Positions 1-13,176 of a DNA stretch of 64,000 bases are shown here, piece after piece. This stretch comes from Glossina fuscipes (lineage: Eukaryota; Arthropoda; Insecta; Diptera; Glossinidae). Location of the stretch: assembly GCF_014805625.2 (NCBI RefSeq), contig NW_023998415.1:35914775-35978774 (forward strand), in the 5' to 3' direction. The notes under the pieces are model-generated. The model had not been told where the DNA came from. It searched no databases and was given only the letters and a program-made list of their open reading frames with translations. Each line of letters starts with the position of its first letter. The stretch's first letter is position 1. Both the position numbers and the translations under genes were made by a program.

Positions 1-202
1 GAAAACAAATATTTAAAAAATTTCATCAATCATTTGCTAAGTATTTCATGCACACCACTCATGCATCCACTTCAATCCACTCTACTATACTCTACATTGG
101 ATTTTTTTTACTATCTGCATGCATGCATACGTACACACAGAGTGAGTTTCAAAACATAACAAGCTTTTAAATGTATTCATTAAACATTTATGCAGACATG
201 TC

Positions 203-259
<57 letters not shown>

Positions 260-568
260 CTGTCTTTATCTTTCTCTCCCCCTCTCCCTCTCTCTCTTTT
301 TATTATGGTTTTCGTTTTTTTCTTATTCAGTAAACGTGTGTGTGTGTATGTGTGTGTGCGTATATGTGGGCTTGTGACAATTGAACAACACCAGCATAGA
401 AACGGTATAGCAACTTATCACCTGTAGAATGTCATAATAAAAACTTACACATTTATCAATTATCGTGACAGACAAGACTTGAACAGTTCACCTTGTTCTT
501 CTCAGTTCCATCGCTTTTTTACTTTTTTTTTCATTTTTTCTTTACATTCTTTCCCTTGTCTCTCTCAG

Positions 569-600
<32 letters not shown>

Positions 601-1140
601 TCTCTATCTCACTCTCTCACTCTCTCGACGATGCTATCTAACACACAGATTGTTAAATGTTGAATAGTTTAGCTTGCATTGATCGACTAGATTCAACATT
701 AATATAAAACAATAAATTTTAAATAAATTTAGAACGATACTCGCAGCATTTTAACTAAACATCAATAACACTTTTTTTTTGCTCATATTATTCTTATGAT
801 TATTATTGTTGTCGTTGTTGTTTTTGTTTTAAAATGGTATTTCCTATATATGATTCACTTCGGTTCGTAAACTAAAACAAATTGTTCGATTATTTACTAA
901 TTTTTTTTTTTTTTTTTTTTTTGCTGAAGCCGTTTAATCTTTAATTTTTTTTTTTCTCATTTTCTAACTATCTATCTGACACACGATGAACATTTCTTAA
1001 TAATTACTGTTGACAGGCAGTGGCTAACAATAAAAAAAAAAAAAAAATTGTTTTCCCCATTCTACCATTGCCGTTAAGCGTTTACTTTGTTTTTGTTTCT
1101 GTAGCATTAAATACTGAATAATTAATCGTTTATCCTAACA
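1..1140. repeat. Simple-repeat-rich block (TC, TG and homopolymer tracts)
   Basis: No gene is visible. The block holds a TC array at about 207-249 that continues as an interrupted pyrimidine tract to about 298, a TG-rich tract at about 335-366, a second TC array at about 569-592 with a degenerate tail to about 628, T runs near 771-780, 901-922 and 943-955, and an A run at about 1032-1047. The open frames across these tracts translate only as Ser-Leu or Cys-Val repeats and are not genes. Confidence 0.9.
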
Positions 1141-2535
1141 CTTACACTTACGGGCTAAGTAGTGTCCAGCTTGTACACCAAGGCCAGAAATTTGTCGCGA
1201 ATTTTTAAACTCAATTAAAAATTAGATCCAAGCTGACTATTATTGAAGCTTTTTCCTATTAAATCTGACGATCGACTAACTTTGATCGACGAACAACGCA
1301 CTTTGCTCCAATGTAAATATCCTTCTAAGTAACTCAACTATTTTTGACGGACAGACAGTTTATCGACAATGAAAATATCAATCGCTGAAGAGGGAAAAGA
1401 ACGGGTTTAATGGACGTTCAACTGTTTTTACTTGACTATCACTTGACTTTGTTTTTATTTACTTATGAGGCAGTTATTAATGCTTGCTATGTAATGCAAG
1501 CATATATCAAAATTTGTAATCCCTTGTAAAAATAAAAACAAATAACAGCAAATAACAAAGAAAGGGAAAATTAATCACGCGGAACCAATTCTTCCCATTT
1601 CTGGGCGATAGATCTAGAGTCATCCATTGAATATATGCGACTATTTGTATCGTTGAATCTGTTATGGCTTATAAGTGATGAACATGCGCGATGATTTTAT
1701 CTGCTTTAACTTTCACACAGGTGTTCCCAGTTTACGTTCTTATATGGGCGTGTCTTTCAATCGACTTTTTTCATTTCAAATATCGACTTGCTTGCCAGAA
1801 CTTCCCATTTTTTTGCCGAATTCCAAGCCCGTAGAACGATTACGGCACGGGAACTCGTAAACGGACACCTGGTAGGACACTCTAGAGCATCTTTTAAGTT
1901 TTTAAGTTTATAAAGTCTATGACATACACAAGATAACAACAACTAGTTGAGGTATGACGACTTCAAAATTAAGCGTAAGTCAAGAGAAATTCTTACGAAA
2001 GAAAAGATGCTTAGGGCGAAGCGCATTTTTTTTAAAACAAAGCCTACAAACCTAAGAGCAATGAGAAGATTACTTGTAATCTAGTTCTAGGTACATGTAT
2101 CGCTAGTACTACAAGCTTTAGTTTAGCTACCAGATTAAGTAAGTTTAGGTAAAAGTGCAGCTGAGATAGAAAGTGATGCTAAAGTAATAAGTTATTGTTA
2201 TTATTAATTACTTGGGCAATCCGTACCGCGCCCCAGAAGATCTCTTGTGCTCGCAGTTTTAGGATTTCTGTGAATCCCGCCAGCTTCTTTGGATCGGAGC
2301 ATCATACCGTGTACGGCGTTATCAAATGCTCACCAAACACATGAGGACTGATTCTACAGATGGCCGCTCATTCACATAGCACATCATGGAACGTCGCACT
2401 CGTCCCTTGGCAAAATCTGCATGAATCGGTATATCGCATATGTCGATATATCGATGTTTTTCAGGTGCCCGTGAGTAAACGTAGGTGCCTTCTTCTTAGT
2501 TTCAGTATTTTATGAATCTTTTTTCCTGTCGTCTA
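1141..2535. other. Gene-free, mostly single-copy sequence
   Basis: The sequence is free of long microsatellites. Its most GC-rich part is about 2225-2420. Short open frames on both strands (for example minus strand 1942-1757 and plus strand 1675-1860) show no family motif that I recognise. No promoter, RNA gene or transposase motif was seen. Confidence 0.6.
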
Positions 2536-2566
<31 letters not shown>

Positions 2567-2567
2567 G
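2536..2567. repeat. (GTC)n trinucleotide microsatellite
   Basis: About nine tandem GTC/TCG units lie in an otherwise non-repetitive context, preceded by an interrupted copy (GTCGTCTATCGTC). It lies in no supported reading frame. Confidence 0.95.
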
Positions 2568-3357
2568 CATATTGTTTCCAACGGCAAGTCGAATTTTTCT
2601 GTGCCCATTACGATATCAGCCTGTTAATATGGCTTCTTGGTAAGCCACAGGAAGACTAAGCATCTATCATCCTTTTCTCGGGATCTCCTGTTGGCGAGAC
2701 AGTCAGCCCTTTAGGGACTTTAAAGTGACTTCACTGTCGGAGTAAATACAGATTAGCTCTAGAGGTAAAATGAAAATCAAAATCAAATCATAATATTAAA
2801 TTTACGAAGGATGCAGTATATGCAACATATTCACTGTTAGATGTAAATGTAATGATCGTTTAAGTCGATATAGTTTATAGTTTAGTTAATAAATTTAAAG
2901 GCAATAATTTCTTATAAAAGATAGATTTCATGAAAAGATCTAAAATTTTATTATATTTATACACTTAAACTAATACATGTTAAATGGTTAATATTAAACG
3001 ATTTGAACTCTTACGTGATTGCTGCAAATTGAAGCGAATGAAACCGAACTAATCTCAACATTTTAATCGATTTATGTCGCTCAGCATGAGTTATTATTGA
3101 AAGAAGATCAACTAACATCAACTCTCAACTCTCGTATGCATGTATTGAACAAGCGCATAAATGTGTTAAATTTTATAATCACCTGCACACAATGCCAATC
3201 CATGCATAAACACACAAATCCACGTAAAGACAATAAACAAACCTGCAGGTCCATACTATGACTACAATGTATTAAAATGCATTTATGAGATGCATTCATA
3301 TGCATACATATACATACACAAATATATATAGCACACATCGGTTACTGAGAACATGCA

Positions 3358-3411
<54 letters not shown>

Positions 3412-4221
3412 TATTTTATATATAAATGTACCTCTCAGCTCGATATTGAAAGAATGTGTCGATGAGTCGTCGTTCATGCTAAAACTAGAGAGCTGGAAAT
3501 ATTCGTTTGGTTTTCTTCTTCTTCTTCTTCTTATTTTTTTTTTTTTTTTTGACTTCTTTGTTTTAGTCCGTTTTATGCTATATTCTTTTCCTCATTTTTT
3601 ATTCTTTCTTACCTATGCAGAAAGTTTATGGTCTCTACACATATGCACACATATTGGAGGATTAGACTTGCAGCTCTTTAAAGAAATATGAGTTAAACAT
3701 TATTAAGGTGAAAAGGCCGACTGCATATCATAGAACATCGTATAACATACACCGGCAACAAAATGGACTTATGTACGTATCGTACGTAACTATTTATACA
3801 CTTTACGTCCAATATTTGCACTATAAACTTTTGAACTTTTTTTTTATTTTTATTTTTTTTTTTTTTTCGGTTCTTTATTTTTTATTTCTTCTTGCTTTGT
3901 TTTGCTTTCTTGGCCAAGTCAGCTTCAATAAAACATGTTATATGAGTTTGAGTCTATTAATGAATTGCTTTTGGTGGCTGCGTCCATAAAATTTTAAAAC
4001 CGTACTCTCGGAATTGTGGTGATTTAGTGTACGTTGTGGGTGTTAGTTGTGTCGAACAGAAACAGAAAAAAACAAAAAAACTTTTTTTTTAATTAATAAT
4101 TGTTTTCCTCGACAACAAAAAGTCAATTTTAACAGTAAATAGAGGAGAGAGAAAAAAGAAATGGGTTTTCTTTTAATTCACTTCTTTGATAACTTCACAT
4201 TATTTTATTGAAAATAATATT

Positions 4222-4254
<33 letters not shown>

Positions 4255-4600
4255 TATAGATGAACACACGCCCGATTGTCAACAGTAATCTTTTTGAATG
4301 AGTTAACAAAAAACCAAAACACAAAAACAAAAAATTCACATAAGCAAATACAACGTAAAACTCTTAAAAACACTTTATACTAAGCATTTCGAGATAATTG
4401 TTTTTTTTTCTCGATAGAACAAAAAAAAAAAAAAGAAAAAAGAAATCATAATTTCATAATATACATATTTCAAAACAAGCATATCTATCTTCGCTTTCTG
4501 TTTCTCTCAATCAGGGGCTCTTAACTTTTGTTAAAAATGCCAACATAAGGTAAACTACAATCGACTAAGCAATGCATCAACTGACCGTTAAATATGATAT
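2568..4600. other. Gene-free AT-rich stretch with AT array and T/A runs
   Basis: It contains an AT array of about 46 bp at 3362-3407, a TTC tract followed by a T run near 3516-3550, T-rich tracts at 3838-3870, and an A run fused to an AT array at about 4222-4258. Open frames across it, such as plus 3353-3691, are translations of these tracts. No gene is supported. Confidence 0.8.
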
Positions 4601-6054
4601 ACAAGTAACTGTGTGCCGATTCAGATTTCGGGGCGGGAGAGCATGCTCGGTTGCAGCTTGGTAGTCAGTCGATGCTCAGTCTTTGAGTATACACACACCC
4701 ACACATTTGACCAGGGCTACTCTCGAACCATCTATCTGATTGCTTTCCTCGCTACTTTGCGATTGCCATCGTGTTACAGGTATAGGGGACGTGCTCCAAG
4801 TAATTGGAAATATTTAAAGAAGATAAAAAACAACAAATTTTCATTTATATGCAGAAAAGTATTTTTATTAATACGTAGTAATAGGTTACTCTATAGCAAT
4901 ATTTCAGTATCAGTTCGGAGTTCAGAGTTTGATAGAAACTTATCGGAGCATGTTACGGGTAATGCGACTTCAACATGTCTTACCGAATTCAACGGGACTG
5001 CGGCATTATAGACGACATGAAAGTTTACGAAAAAGTAAAGAAAATAAACTTTTCGATGACTTTGGTTGACTTTGAAGCGAACACCTAACTACAAACGGTA
5101 AACAAATAAAAAAAAAAAGAACAAAAAATTCTCTGCATTAGTCACAGAGTTTATGCTATGTTATAATAAAAAAAAAAAACTAAAATTCGCGTTTGATGCG
5201 CCTGCACCGTCCATCATAAGAAGTGCTCTTTAAGCTGACGCTCATATTAAGAGGCAATAAATGTTTCGTGTTGTATGGGATATAACTCAAGTGAAACAGC
5301 GGATAGGTTAGATAAAAGAAAAATTTATTCTCCTAATGTTTTCAAAAGATTTTGCTTAGACTGAATCGTTGGATGTGCTTCGTTTTGTTCTTTTTGCCAA
5401 CCATCCATAAGATATTTCTGGGACATGCCATAAGAACCCTTAGCACAACATGCAATAGCTGAGGGGTACGTGTGTGTACAATACACAGTAGACTACGAAT
5501 ACGATCACACTGAGGAAGACTAAGTCCTCGATGATCGCAGGCGAACTTGGGGCATTTTGCGATTCACTTCACCAGGCGTTGCAAACAATTGAAAAGTTGA
5601 ACTTTCCCTTCAGACCCTCACTGAATTCACAAAGCGATGTAACTGGGCTTGTAGACGTGGATAAGAGCATTTCTGATTTTAATCATAATAATCAGATCGT
5701 CTATAATCAACAACTATTAACAAATTTAATGTATATCTATATCGTAGGCCGACTGCTAAACACCCTACACTACATTGCCTATCACAATCTGTATTTTTGC
5801 CATAGAATGCAAAAATTATATCTTGTCTTGGTAGAAGCATACTATTACGAGACTGTAGATTAAAATGGAGATAATTTTTATATCATTGCTTATGTCAGAT
5901 TACTGTTAAGGGTTCATTCTCATCATCATGACATGCGAAAATTTAGACCTTTCTGCCCTAGAAAAGAGTAATATTCGTGAAATTCTTACATAGGGTAGGA
6001 TCCAAACAAAACGGCCGAAATGGTCCAGTTATTTTAGTATAGTTAATTTATGTT
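4601..6054. other. Single-copy sequence with two medium-length open frames, no supported gene
   Basis: A 132-codon frame (plus 4613-5011) and a 110-codon frame (plus 5531-5863) are open here. Neither shows a domain, signal peptide or family motif that I recognise. The first crosses an ACAC-type tract that reads Thr-His-Thr-His, so I treat both as chance frames. Initiator-like TCAGTC (4665-4670) and TCAGTT (4910-4915) words occur, but no TATA box lies at the usual distance. The 4.6-5.0 kb part could be a non-coding exon, but nothing proves it. Confidence 0.4.
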
Positions 6055-6526
6055 AATAATGATATAGTTTTCACCATGAAGCATTGAAAATTATACCTTT
6101 TTATATGGGAGGGGTTTTAAAAATTACGCCAGCCGGTCCAAAGTTTTGATACCAACTTAGAATCCCGAAATACTATTACTTAGCCACTTTTGCCGAGAAA
6201 TTTTGAAAATTCCGACAAGTTTTCAGAAATGGTCGAAAATGTGGACCAAACCGAATCTCTTATCAATAGCGTGCGTCGTTGGGTCGAAACACGTCACTGT
6301 ATCGAATTTCATCCAAGTATCTCAAAAATTTGCTACATGTACTGTGAACGCAAATTTAGATGGATAGACATCGAACGGACCAACAGACTTAGATCAATTC
6401 AGATTATGATTCTGAATTAATTGGTATAATGAAAGGCGGGTCTATCATGATCGCTTCCGGGTGTTACATATGCCCGCGCTAACTTAATATATATTATGTG
6501 TCACAAGTGCTGTAGGGTGCAAAGAA
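6055..6526 (+). repeat. Dispersed repeat copy A with PyGTGTTACA / TAGGGT terminal module
   Basis: An ATATGGGAGGGG word (6102-6113) is followed by an 'aatttcatc-aagtatctc' segment near 6305-6325, then a decayed GACGGACAGAC-type box (about 6376-6392) running into 'CTTAGATCAATTCAGA', then TTGGTATAATGAAAGGCGGGTC, then GGGTGTTACATATG and finally CTGTAGGGTGCAAAG. The same order of words is seen in copies B, D and E in this window. This is inferred to be an old non-coding repeat, perhaps the tail of a transposable element. The left boundary is uncertain. Confidence 0.65.
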
Positions 6527-8332
6527 AGCAATTAAACTGGCTTTTGTACAAGTAATAGAAACCATTTTTAACTAAGACTAAGCTTCTTCTTCGTATTAAT
6601 AGCCAATAGTTGATTATTAAATTTCAGTTTTCACTTTTGTGCGCTGAACCTAAGATGAAAAGTTTAAGAATCGCTCACTTACTGAATCATTGAATCATTG
6701 TTTGAACCACATCATTATAAACCACACCCGCCCCTCCTTCCACCCACCCTCCCAATCAAACAACTCTTTTCGGAAATGAAAAATATTTGCTTGATCATTT
6801 TACAGTGCACAGTGTTGGTCCGCCCCTTGTTTTTTTTACGGTTTTACAGTTTTACTGATATACGTAAGTCTATCATTCCTATCACTCCTGTATTAGTTAA
6901 CCGAAATTTAGTTATATTCCAATTAAGCTTGCTGATCGCTTGTAAAAGATCAAACAAATTTTTCCTATTGTGGCTCCATTTGGCTTATCGGTGATTTTGA
7001 AATGATTTATTTCGTAGATTCTGGAGTGCTTTACGAATTACTTTAATGCGCGCTTGTCTTGTTGTTCTCGTTTCTTCATTTTTTTTTTTTTTTGGTTTTC
7101 GTTAGGTTTGCGCAACAAAAGCCATTCAACATTCATAACAATTAAGCTCTGACAAATTGAAATGTTCGTGTGATTAAAATTTGTGAAAAGTTTTTTTATA
7201 CCTGTGCGTGTGGGTGGAGAACAAAAGTATATTTGAATGACTACGCTTTATAACAAACACATAGTGCATTGCTGCTGTACTAGGGTGCTTCACTTTTAAT
7301 AATAGCACTTCGACGGCAGTAATATTTCTTTGTTGGCCGAACTTCAGAGAATTGTGGTGCAATGCATTCGTCATTCCGTTTGTAACAAACCTACTAAATT
7401 TTGCTGATATGTTTTTAAAATTTTTTTCCCCACACCCATTCACAAACTGAAGCTTAGCATCTGAGGTGCGTAGTTGATAATCATAATAATTTAAAGCCTA
7501 AAAGTGGCTCCTAATACATGCACAAATACATAGATATTAATATTTAAATTTTTATATAAATATTGAATGTTTTAACAATCGATAACATTGTAAATTTCAT
7601 GCTAGTACTGAGCCGTCATTTTGGACAACGTTCCTGAGGCTAAGCACCAGGAGTTTGTCAGATATGCATGCATTTGTACATTCGCTAATTAGAGGCAGGT
7701 AACGCGCGGACAGAATCCGACTGAGTATTAAGGTTCATTCTCAACAGCCTCGGAACGTGAGCAAACAACAATGTTCTATCATGGATACCGAACACGCCAC
7801 AATAAATAACAGTTTTTTGTTCTTTTTTAGGCTGGCAGTGGCATTTGTTACCAATTGGTTGGAAAATGTTACTAGTCCGACCATTTCAATGAGTGGACGC
7901 GTTATCGGATGATGTTGATCGCTTTTCTTCTTGGATTTTGGAAATTGATATTTTAGATATGGACGTTTCTTATTTGCAGCAAAAAGATGCCTTTATTCGA
8001 TTTGCAGTGCCGTCCCTAGTTGAAGCGCCCTATATTAACTGAGGCTATCGAAAACTGTAATGTAAACCGGTTTTATTTGACACAATTGCAACGAGGTCCG
8101 CAATAAGCCAAATGGTTTGACCGATATTCACAATTCACGTCAAGGCGATTATAATTTACTTACTTGTTTTATCGGTGCCCCCTCCCTACACTACGCCGAT
8201 TAACATTTATGGCTTTGTCTTTATGTAATGTTTGAGCAGAGCTCCGTTCCACTATGGCTGGTTTGTCAATTGCTTCTCGTTTCATTGCCTTCTTTACATT
8301 CTTCGTTGATTACGATAACCTTTATCTGCCTT
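6527..8332. other. Mostly single-copy stretch with one doubtful transposase trace
   Basis: Apart from a T run near 7078-7094 there is little low-complexity sequence. Around 7950-8030 the plus strand reads something like Y-L-Q-Q-K-D-A-x-I-x-F-A-V-P, which resembles the second-aspartate block of IS630-type insect transposases (Y-F-Q-Q-D-G-A-P). The match is short and the rest of the domain is not visible. The segment 8080-8250 lacks simple repeats and contains GATTAACATTTATGGC. Confidence 0.4.
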
Positions 8333-8436
8333 TCTCTCTCTCTCTCTCTCTCATTCCCTCTCTCTCATTCCCTCTCTCTCTCTCTCTCTCACTCACTCAC
8401 TCTCTTCCTTTCTTTCTCTTTCTCTCTCAACATTGC
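8333..8436. repeat. (TC)n pyrimidine microsatellite
   Basis: A compound TC array interrupted by CATTCCC and ACTCACTCAC words. Two overlapping frames translate it as Ser-Leu repeats and should not be taken as proteins. Confidence 0.95.
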
Positions 8437-8629
8437 CTTGGCCCTTCTGTATACAGATTCGGAGTTTTATCTCAATTTTTATGAATCCTTTTTTTTCCTT
8501 TAATTTTTCCAAGATGACGAAAACTGCTTGCGTTGAAATTGTTTAAAATGAATTTTATGATATAGTCTGCGTATGTATACTTCTATTTATATATGTATAC
8601 ATGTTATATATGTATGTATGTGTTATGTA

Positions 8630-8665
<36 letters not shown>

Positions 8666-9126
8666 ATTTATTGTTGTTGTTACTTTTATTGTATAACACG
8701 ATCGAAAGAAGAAGTAAACAAACGAACGTTACACGCACGATTATCGATACACGGTCGCGAACAGTGTAAATTGATATCATGAACTGTGCCTGTGTGTTGT
8801 CATTATGTTGTTGTTCCATTATATCCGAAAATAACACGAAAACACAACGCATGAAATCCATATTAAGAGTAGCAACTTTGAACAGTCGGTGATACAATAC
8901 ATTTAACAAGCATTGATTTCCAAACTCTTTAAAACCGATTTCTACATGTTAAGGGCTTAGCTACTGCTTAAATTTTCTGTTGTGTCCTTTGAGAGATTTT
9001 TTCTGCCTTTTTGTTTTGTTTTCTTTTCTTTTGTTTCCTACTTTAATGTGTAATGCTCGAATTTCTACACGTGATCTAAAGGTCGTGCGTTAAATATGGT
9101 TTCTGTTCATCGAAGTTAAGAAGCAA

Positions 9127-9165
<39 letters not shown>

Positions 9166-9780
9166 AAAAAAAAAAACCATTGCTTTGGTGTTGCTTTGAA
9201 ATCCAACAATTACTAGCAGCCACAATTGTTGATGCTTGTTATTAGAGCTTGCACGGATGTGTATATGAGTGCGATAGTATATGCCTATGGTTGATTGTAG
9301 TAGCATAGTAATGGAGCAGCGTGTGTGTTACATGTAAGGCTTGTAATTGTTACATATAACTAGAGATGAGGCGGCTACCGATGCTCGATGGGTAAAAGTG
9401 GGAAAGCTTTTTGCTTCTAAGTTGCTTGGGAAGAATGACATTAAAGCTAAAGCAAGTGGGAATTTTAAATTGTTGGTAATTAATCATGATTTTTATTGTT
9501 GTTGTAAACAAATTAAAAATGCATTTTATTGAGATCTGGCCCATAATTCATGTCAACATTTAGTTCAACAAACATATAATCACACGCAAACACACACAAA
9601 CACACACGCATATATATATACGCACAAATACAATGTTGTTGCATTGAAGGACTTGAACACTTTACTGTCACAACTTTCCATCTTAGTACAGCCACAACAT
9701 GTTGTCAACATAAATGGTTAATGTTTGACTGCAAGGGCCAGCCTAAAGGAAGATTCAAAAGACATGCTGAGGGACAGAAA

Positions 9781-9838
<58 letters not shown>

Positions 9839-11029
9839 TGCGTGTGTGCGTTCGTCTGCTTAACGGTCTGCGGATCTGCGATGCAGGCAGTGCTGTGTAT
9901 ATACCAGTGTGTGACTGCCAAATATAATTTATGCCAACTCAACACAGTAGTAACCCTGCCGTGTAGTAATTTACGCTTTGCTAACACATACAACGAGCGC
10001 ATGCAGACCGATCGAACCACAAGCATAGAAGGATACATTTCCATCACGCGTGCGCGCGCGAATTTTGTTGTGATGTGTCACATTGTTTACCAGCCACAGA
10101 CAAAGAAGTTAAAGAACTTTGTGTAAAGAGTGCATGCAATCAAAATCTCAACGAACAAAGAGCATATAAGCAAATAAACAAAACTAAAACCGAATCTATA
10201 CAAAAAAAACCAAAAAAAAGCAAAAAAAAAAACGAATAAAAAGAGGAAGAAGAAGACATAAAAATCACAATAAGAAGAGTAACATCAATATAACTTGGGA
10301 AAAGATGAAAAGAAAACGATGGGGAGGGGAATTGAACAACAACAACAACAACAACAACAACAAAGAAAAAACAATAAAAAGTAAGAAATAAAAAGAAAAA
10401 AAAAAAAAAAAAAAACTATAGCATCGTGAAAAGTGCTCAAGTTTAACACAGCGGGTGTGCATGAATTATTAACGACAACAACAGTCAGAGGGATAGACAC
10501 CCTTACGGACGGACAAACCAACAATTATAACTACATACTTATATACAATGCTCTGGTATTGTCGTCAAGTTTTTTTTTTTTTTTTGTTTTTTTGTTAAAC
10601 TTAATTTTTTATTTTTTTTATAATTTTTTTTTGTTTTTATTATTATTTTTTACTTCAGTTATAATTTTATTCTGTTTCTTAGCAGTTGCATTAAAAAGTC
10701 GTTTTTTATGCGGTTAAATACTTTGGCAATCGCAGTCTCTCTTTCCCTTGATATGCTTCGATAGTTACCAGGTGTATAATGGCACTTGTTGTGTTCTTTT
10801 TGTATCACAACAATTTAGGGTTTGGTTGGTTTAGTAGATACTGTCACCATTTTAGAGCAACAAAGATAAAAAAAAAAAAGAAAGAAAAGAAAAACAACTT
10901 AAAACGCAACACAGTGTTAGTTCAACTGCTGTTGCTGTTACCTTTGCCGTTGCTTTTGTTGCTGTTGTTGTTATTATTATTATTATTATTATTATTTCTG
11001 TTAATGATAATCACATGATGCTGCTGATA
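8437..11029. repeat. Very dense low-complexity block
   Basis: Tracts include a TA array at about 8633-8662, an A run of 36 at 9128-9163 with a further A run just after, CA-rich sequence at 9578-9610, an AT array of about 50 bp at 9784-9834, an AAC array at 10336-10363, an A run at about 10397-10414, T-rich tracts at 10569-10660, and GTT followed by ATT triplets at about 10950-10997. The GACGGACAAAC word near 10507 recalls the dispersed-repeat box but has no supporting flank. No gene is visible. Confidence 0.85.
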
Positions 11030-11260
11030 CATACAACGCTGACTGGCTGATATATGTGCGCCATGCTTCCATGCTTTTCTTTATGCTGTGCTTATAATGA
11101 TGACAATAATCATGATAGTAGCATGATAAATGGCCTTGCTTAACTTTGCTGCAGACATTTATGGTTTATACATGTAATTGCAATATATAGTACGTTCATG
11201 CAGGTAACATCGGTGATCAGCAATCGCCACCATCTAGAATTTTAGTATATTTAACACGTT
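11030..11260. promoter_or_regulatory. Candidate conserved non-coding element (11.0 kb)
   Basis: The block has no simple repeats and no open frame of note. It carries clustered ATAATGATGA, AATCATGAT, ATAAATGG, CATTTATGG and TGTAATTGCAAT words typical of fly developmental enhancers. This is a composition-based suggestion only. An alignment with related flies would decide it. Confidence 0.25.
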
Positions 11261-12034
11261 TTTATTTAGTAACGGATATGACAAGCACGAACGTTCTCCT
11301 AAAAAGTAACTAAAGTTGCGATATTAAAATAGATCGACACTCTTCAGGCAAGCATAACGCTAACGCTTTTTATTAAAATCTATTTACTTAAGAAGAAATA
11401 AAACTGAAGCCCACTTACGTCAGTCGATAGACTGATCCAAATGTGCACATACCATGCCCATTATCCATTATCTGAGGATTCTTACAAATGTATCTTGTAT
11501 TCTTTCACTTATTTTGTATACTCACAAATAATATAATATATCGACGGCCAGGGACGTATGAATAGCACAAATTCTATCATAAGAAAAAACCCGAAAATCT
11601 ATCAAAAGACTGACACAAAATAAGTAGAGAGAGAGAATAGCTGTAGTAGTTCCCCATTCTCTTTCGGGGTTAAATACCAAAAATTATGGCTTGTTTTCAT
11701 CTAAAAACTCATATGTGAAAGGGCAGCCAAAATGTGAATTGACGTAGTCCGCACTAGTTAACGAAATGAAATTTCTTTTTAAAAGTTTTACTATTTTCCG
11801 ATCATTTTCATCATAGAGTACTTAATATATTGCATCGTAGTAGGGTCTTAGTTTAACGAGATGCGATACCTATTTAGCCTGAGCTAAAATATTAAAAGTT
11901 CGTGGAGGTGACTTGGGTTGGATGTTGAAAAAACTAGTTCGACGCAATCCATTTCGCGTAGGGCTCATCTTCGTCGCAAACTCGTCAAAATAATTTAAAA
12001 TTTGCGACCTATCCATTGAAGATAAAAAATGGAT
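11261..12034. other. Gene-free single-copy sequence
   Basis: No simple repeat longer than a short GAGAGAGAGA tract near 11626-11636 and no open frame of interest. Nothing recognised. Confidence 0.6.
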
Positions 12035-12180
12035 GAGTTAGGCAAACAGAGATACGATCCAGAAAGTGAAATCGGTCGGCGATCGATCAGCATAATAAAA
12101 TAAGGATCTTAAGATATCATGGCATTTTGGATGTTACATACATTCGTAGAAAATTAATATACCCATGTAGGGTATAAAAA
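12035..12180 (+). repeat. Dispersed repeat copy G (terminal module)
   Basis: The segment ends with GATGTTACATACATTCG, then AATTAATATACCC and TGTAGGGTATAAAAA (12166-12180). This is the same arrangement as the ends of copies B and C. The box upstream (CAAACAGAGATACGATCC) is a worn form of the GACAGACGGAC box. Only the last part of the repeat can be recognised. Confidence 0.6.
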
Positions 12181-12902
12181 CATGCAATGTTAAAATTTCT
12201 CAGCAAAAATCGTCAAGCAACAGCATTTTGGTATAATAAATTTTTGTGTGAAAAATTTGGATGATATTGAACGAACACTTCGACCGATCGCATTCGTCAT
12301 TTCTTATTCTTTCTAATCCAACTGTTTTGTTGAAGCAATCCACTGAAATTTTCTACGTATCTACCTATAGCCAGCTTTTAAATACAACGCAAAAGCATCA
12401 GTGTTAGTGACAATGCAGCTAAACACCTTTTTTAGAAATTAAACGTATTCGCGATCAGCCTGCTATCTGCTTTTGGGGTAAATGGACGCACACACACAAT
12501 TGCAAGATCAAATTAGTCAATTCGAAATTCAATAGGCGCGGCCGGAACGCTTTTAGTCAATTCGTAGTAATGTATGAAAGTGTATTGCATTTTTTTGCTT
12601 AAGTTGACGATGTATCTTAACTAGACAAAGGCAGGGTCTTAGGAACTGCAAGAGTCGCAGCGGAAAAACGAAAACGAGTACTATACAATATGAATGAAGA
12701 GAAAAAAGTAAAACTAAAAATAAAAGTAAAAGTAAAACTAAAAATAAGGTAAAATTACATCATTGAATATTTGCCGATGCGGTATATTCTAGGGTGTAGT
12801 AGGTCCCCAGGTAATGATCATTCAGCATCAATTTTCAGATATCAATAATTGGTGTGCTGACCCAGTTATTTTACTTGTAAATTAATGCTGATGAACCACT
12901 TT

Positions 12903-12936
<34 letters not shown>

Positions 12937-13176
12937 TTAACAGTATTATCAATAGATGTGTGCACTACAAATCTGTTGAAATCATAAAGTTCTGATCAAT
13001 TCTGACAAAGTTTGTTTCACTGCTTTCCTTACTGGTTACGAAATTTAGTCCAGTTAAGCAAATAAAATCGCCCACTGTTACTTACTTATATTACGGCCTC
13101 GATAGCTTCCTTAGAGGTATAAATTTTCTTACATGAGTTTTTTATAATGATCTGAACAAAATGTCATAAAAATACA
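12181..13176. other. Gene-free sequence with a long T run
   Basis: A T run of 29 lies at 12906-12934. A repeated AAAAGTAAAACTAAAAAT pattern lies at about 12703-12750. No gene or transposon motif was seen. Confidence 0.65.

Noticed and set aside
1346..1365. GACGGACAGACAG box as another dispersed-repeat copy
   Set aside because: The blocks that should follow the box are absent.
4613..5011. 132-codon open frame, the longest not dominated by a dinucleotide array
   Set aside because: It includes an AC-repeat translation, has no known domain, and no partner exon or promoter could be shown.
5531..5863. 110-codon plus-strand frame
   Set aside because: No motif; the second half is rich in Tyr/Leu/Ile as expected from AT-rich DNA.
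9718..10126. Overlapping 109- and 133-codon frames on both strands
   Set aside because: Both run through the AT array at 9784-9834 and read Tyr-Ile repeats; length comes from the array lacking stops.
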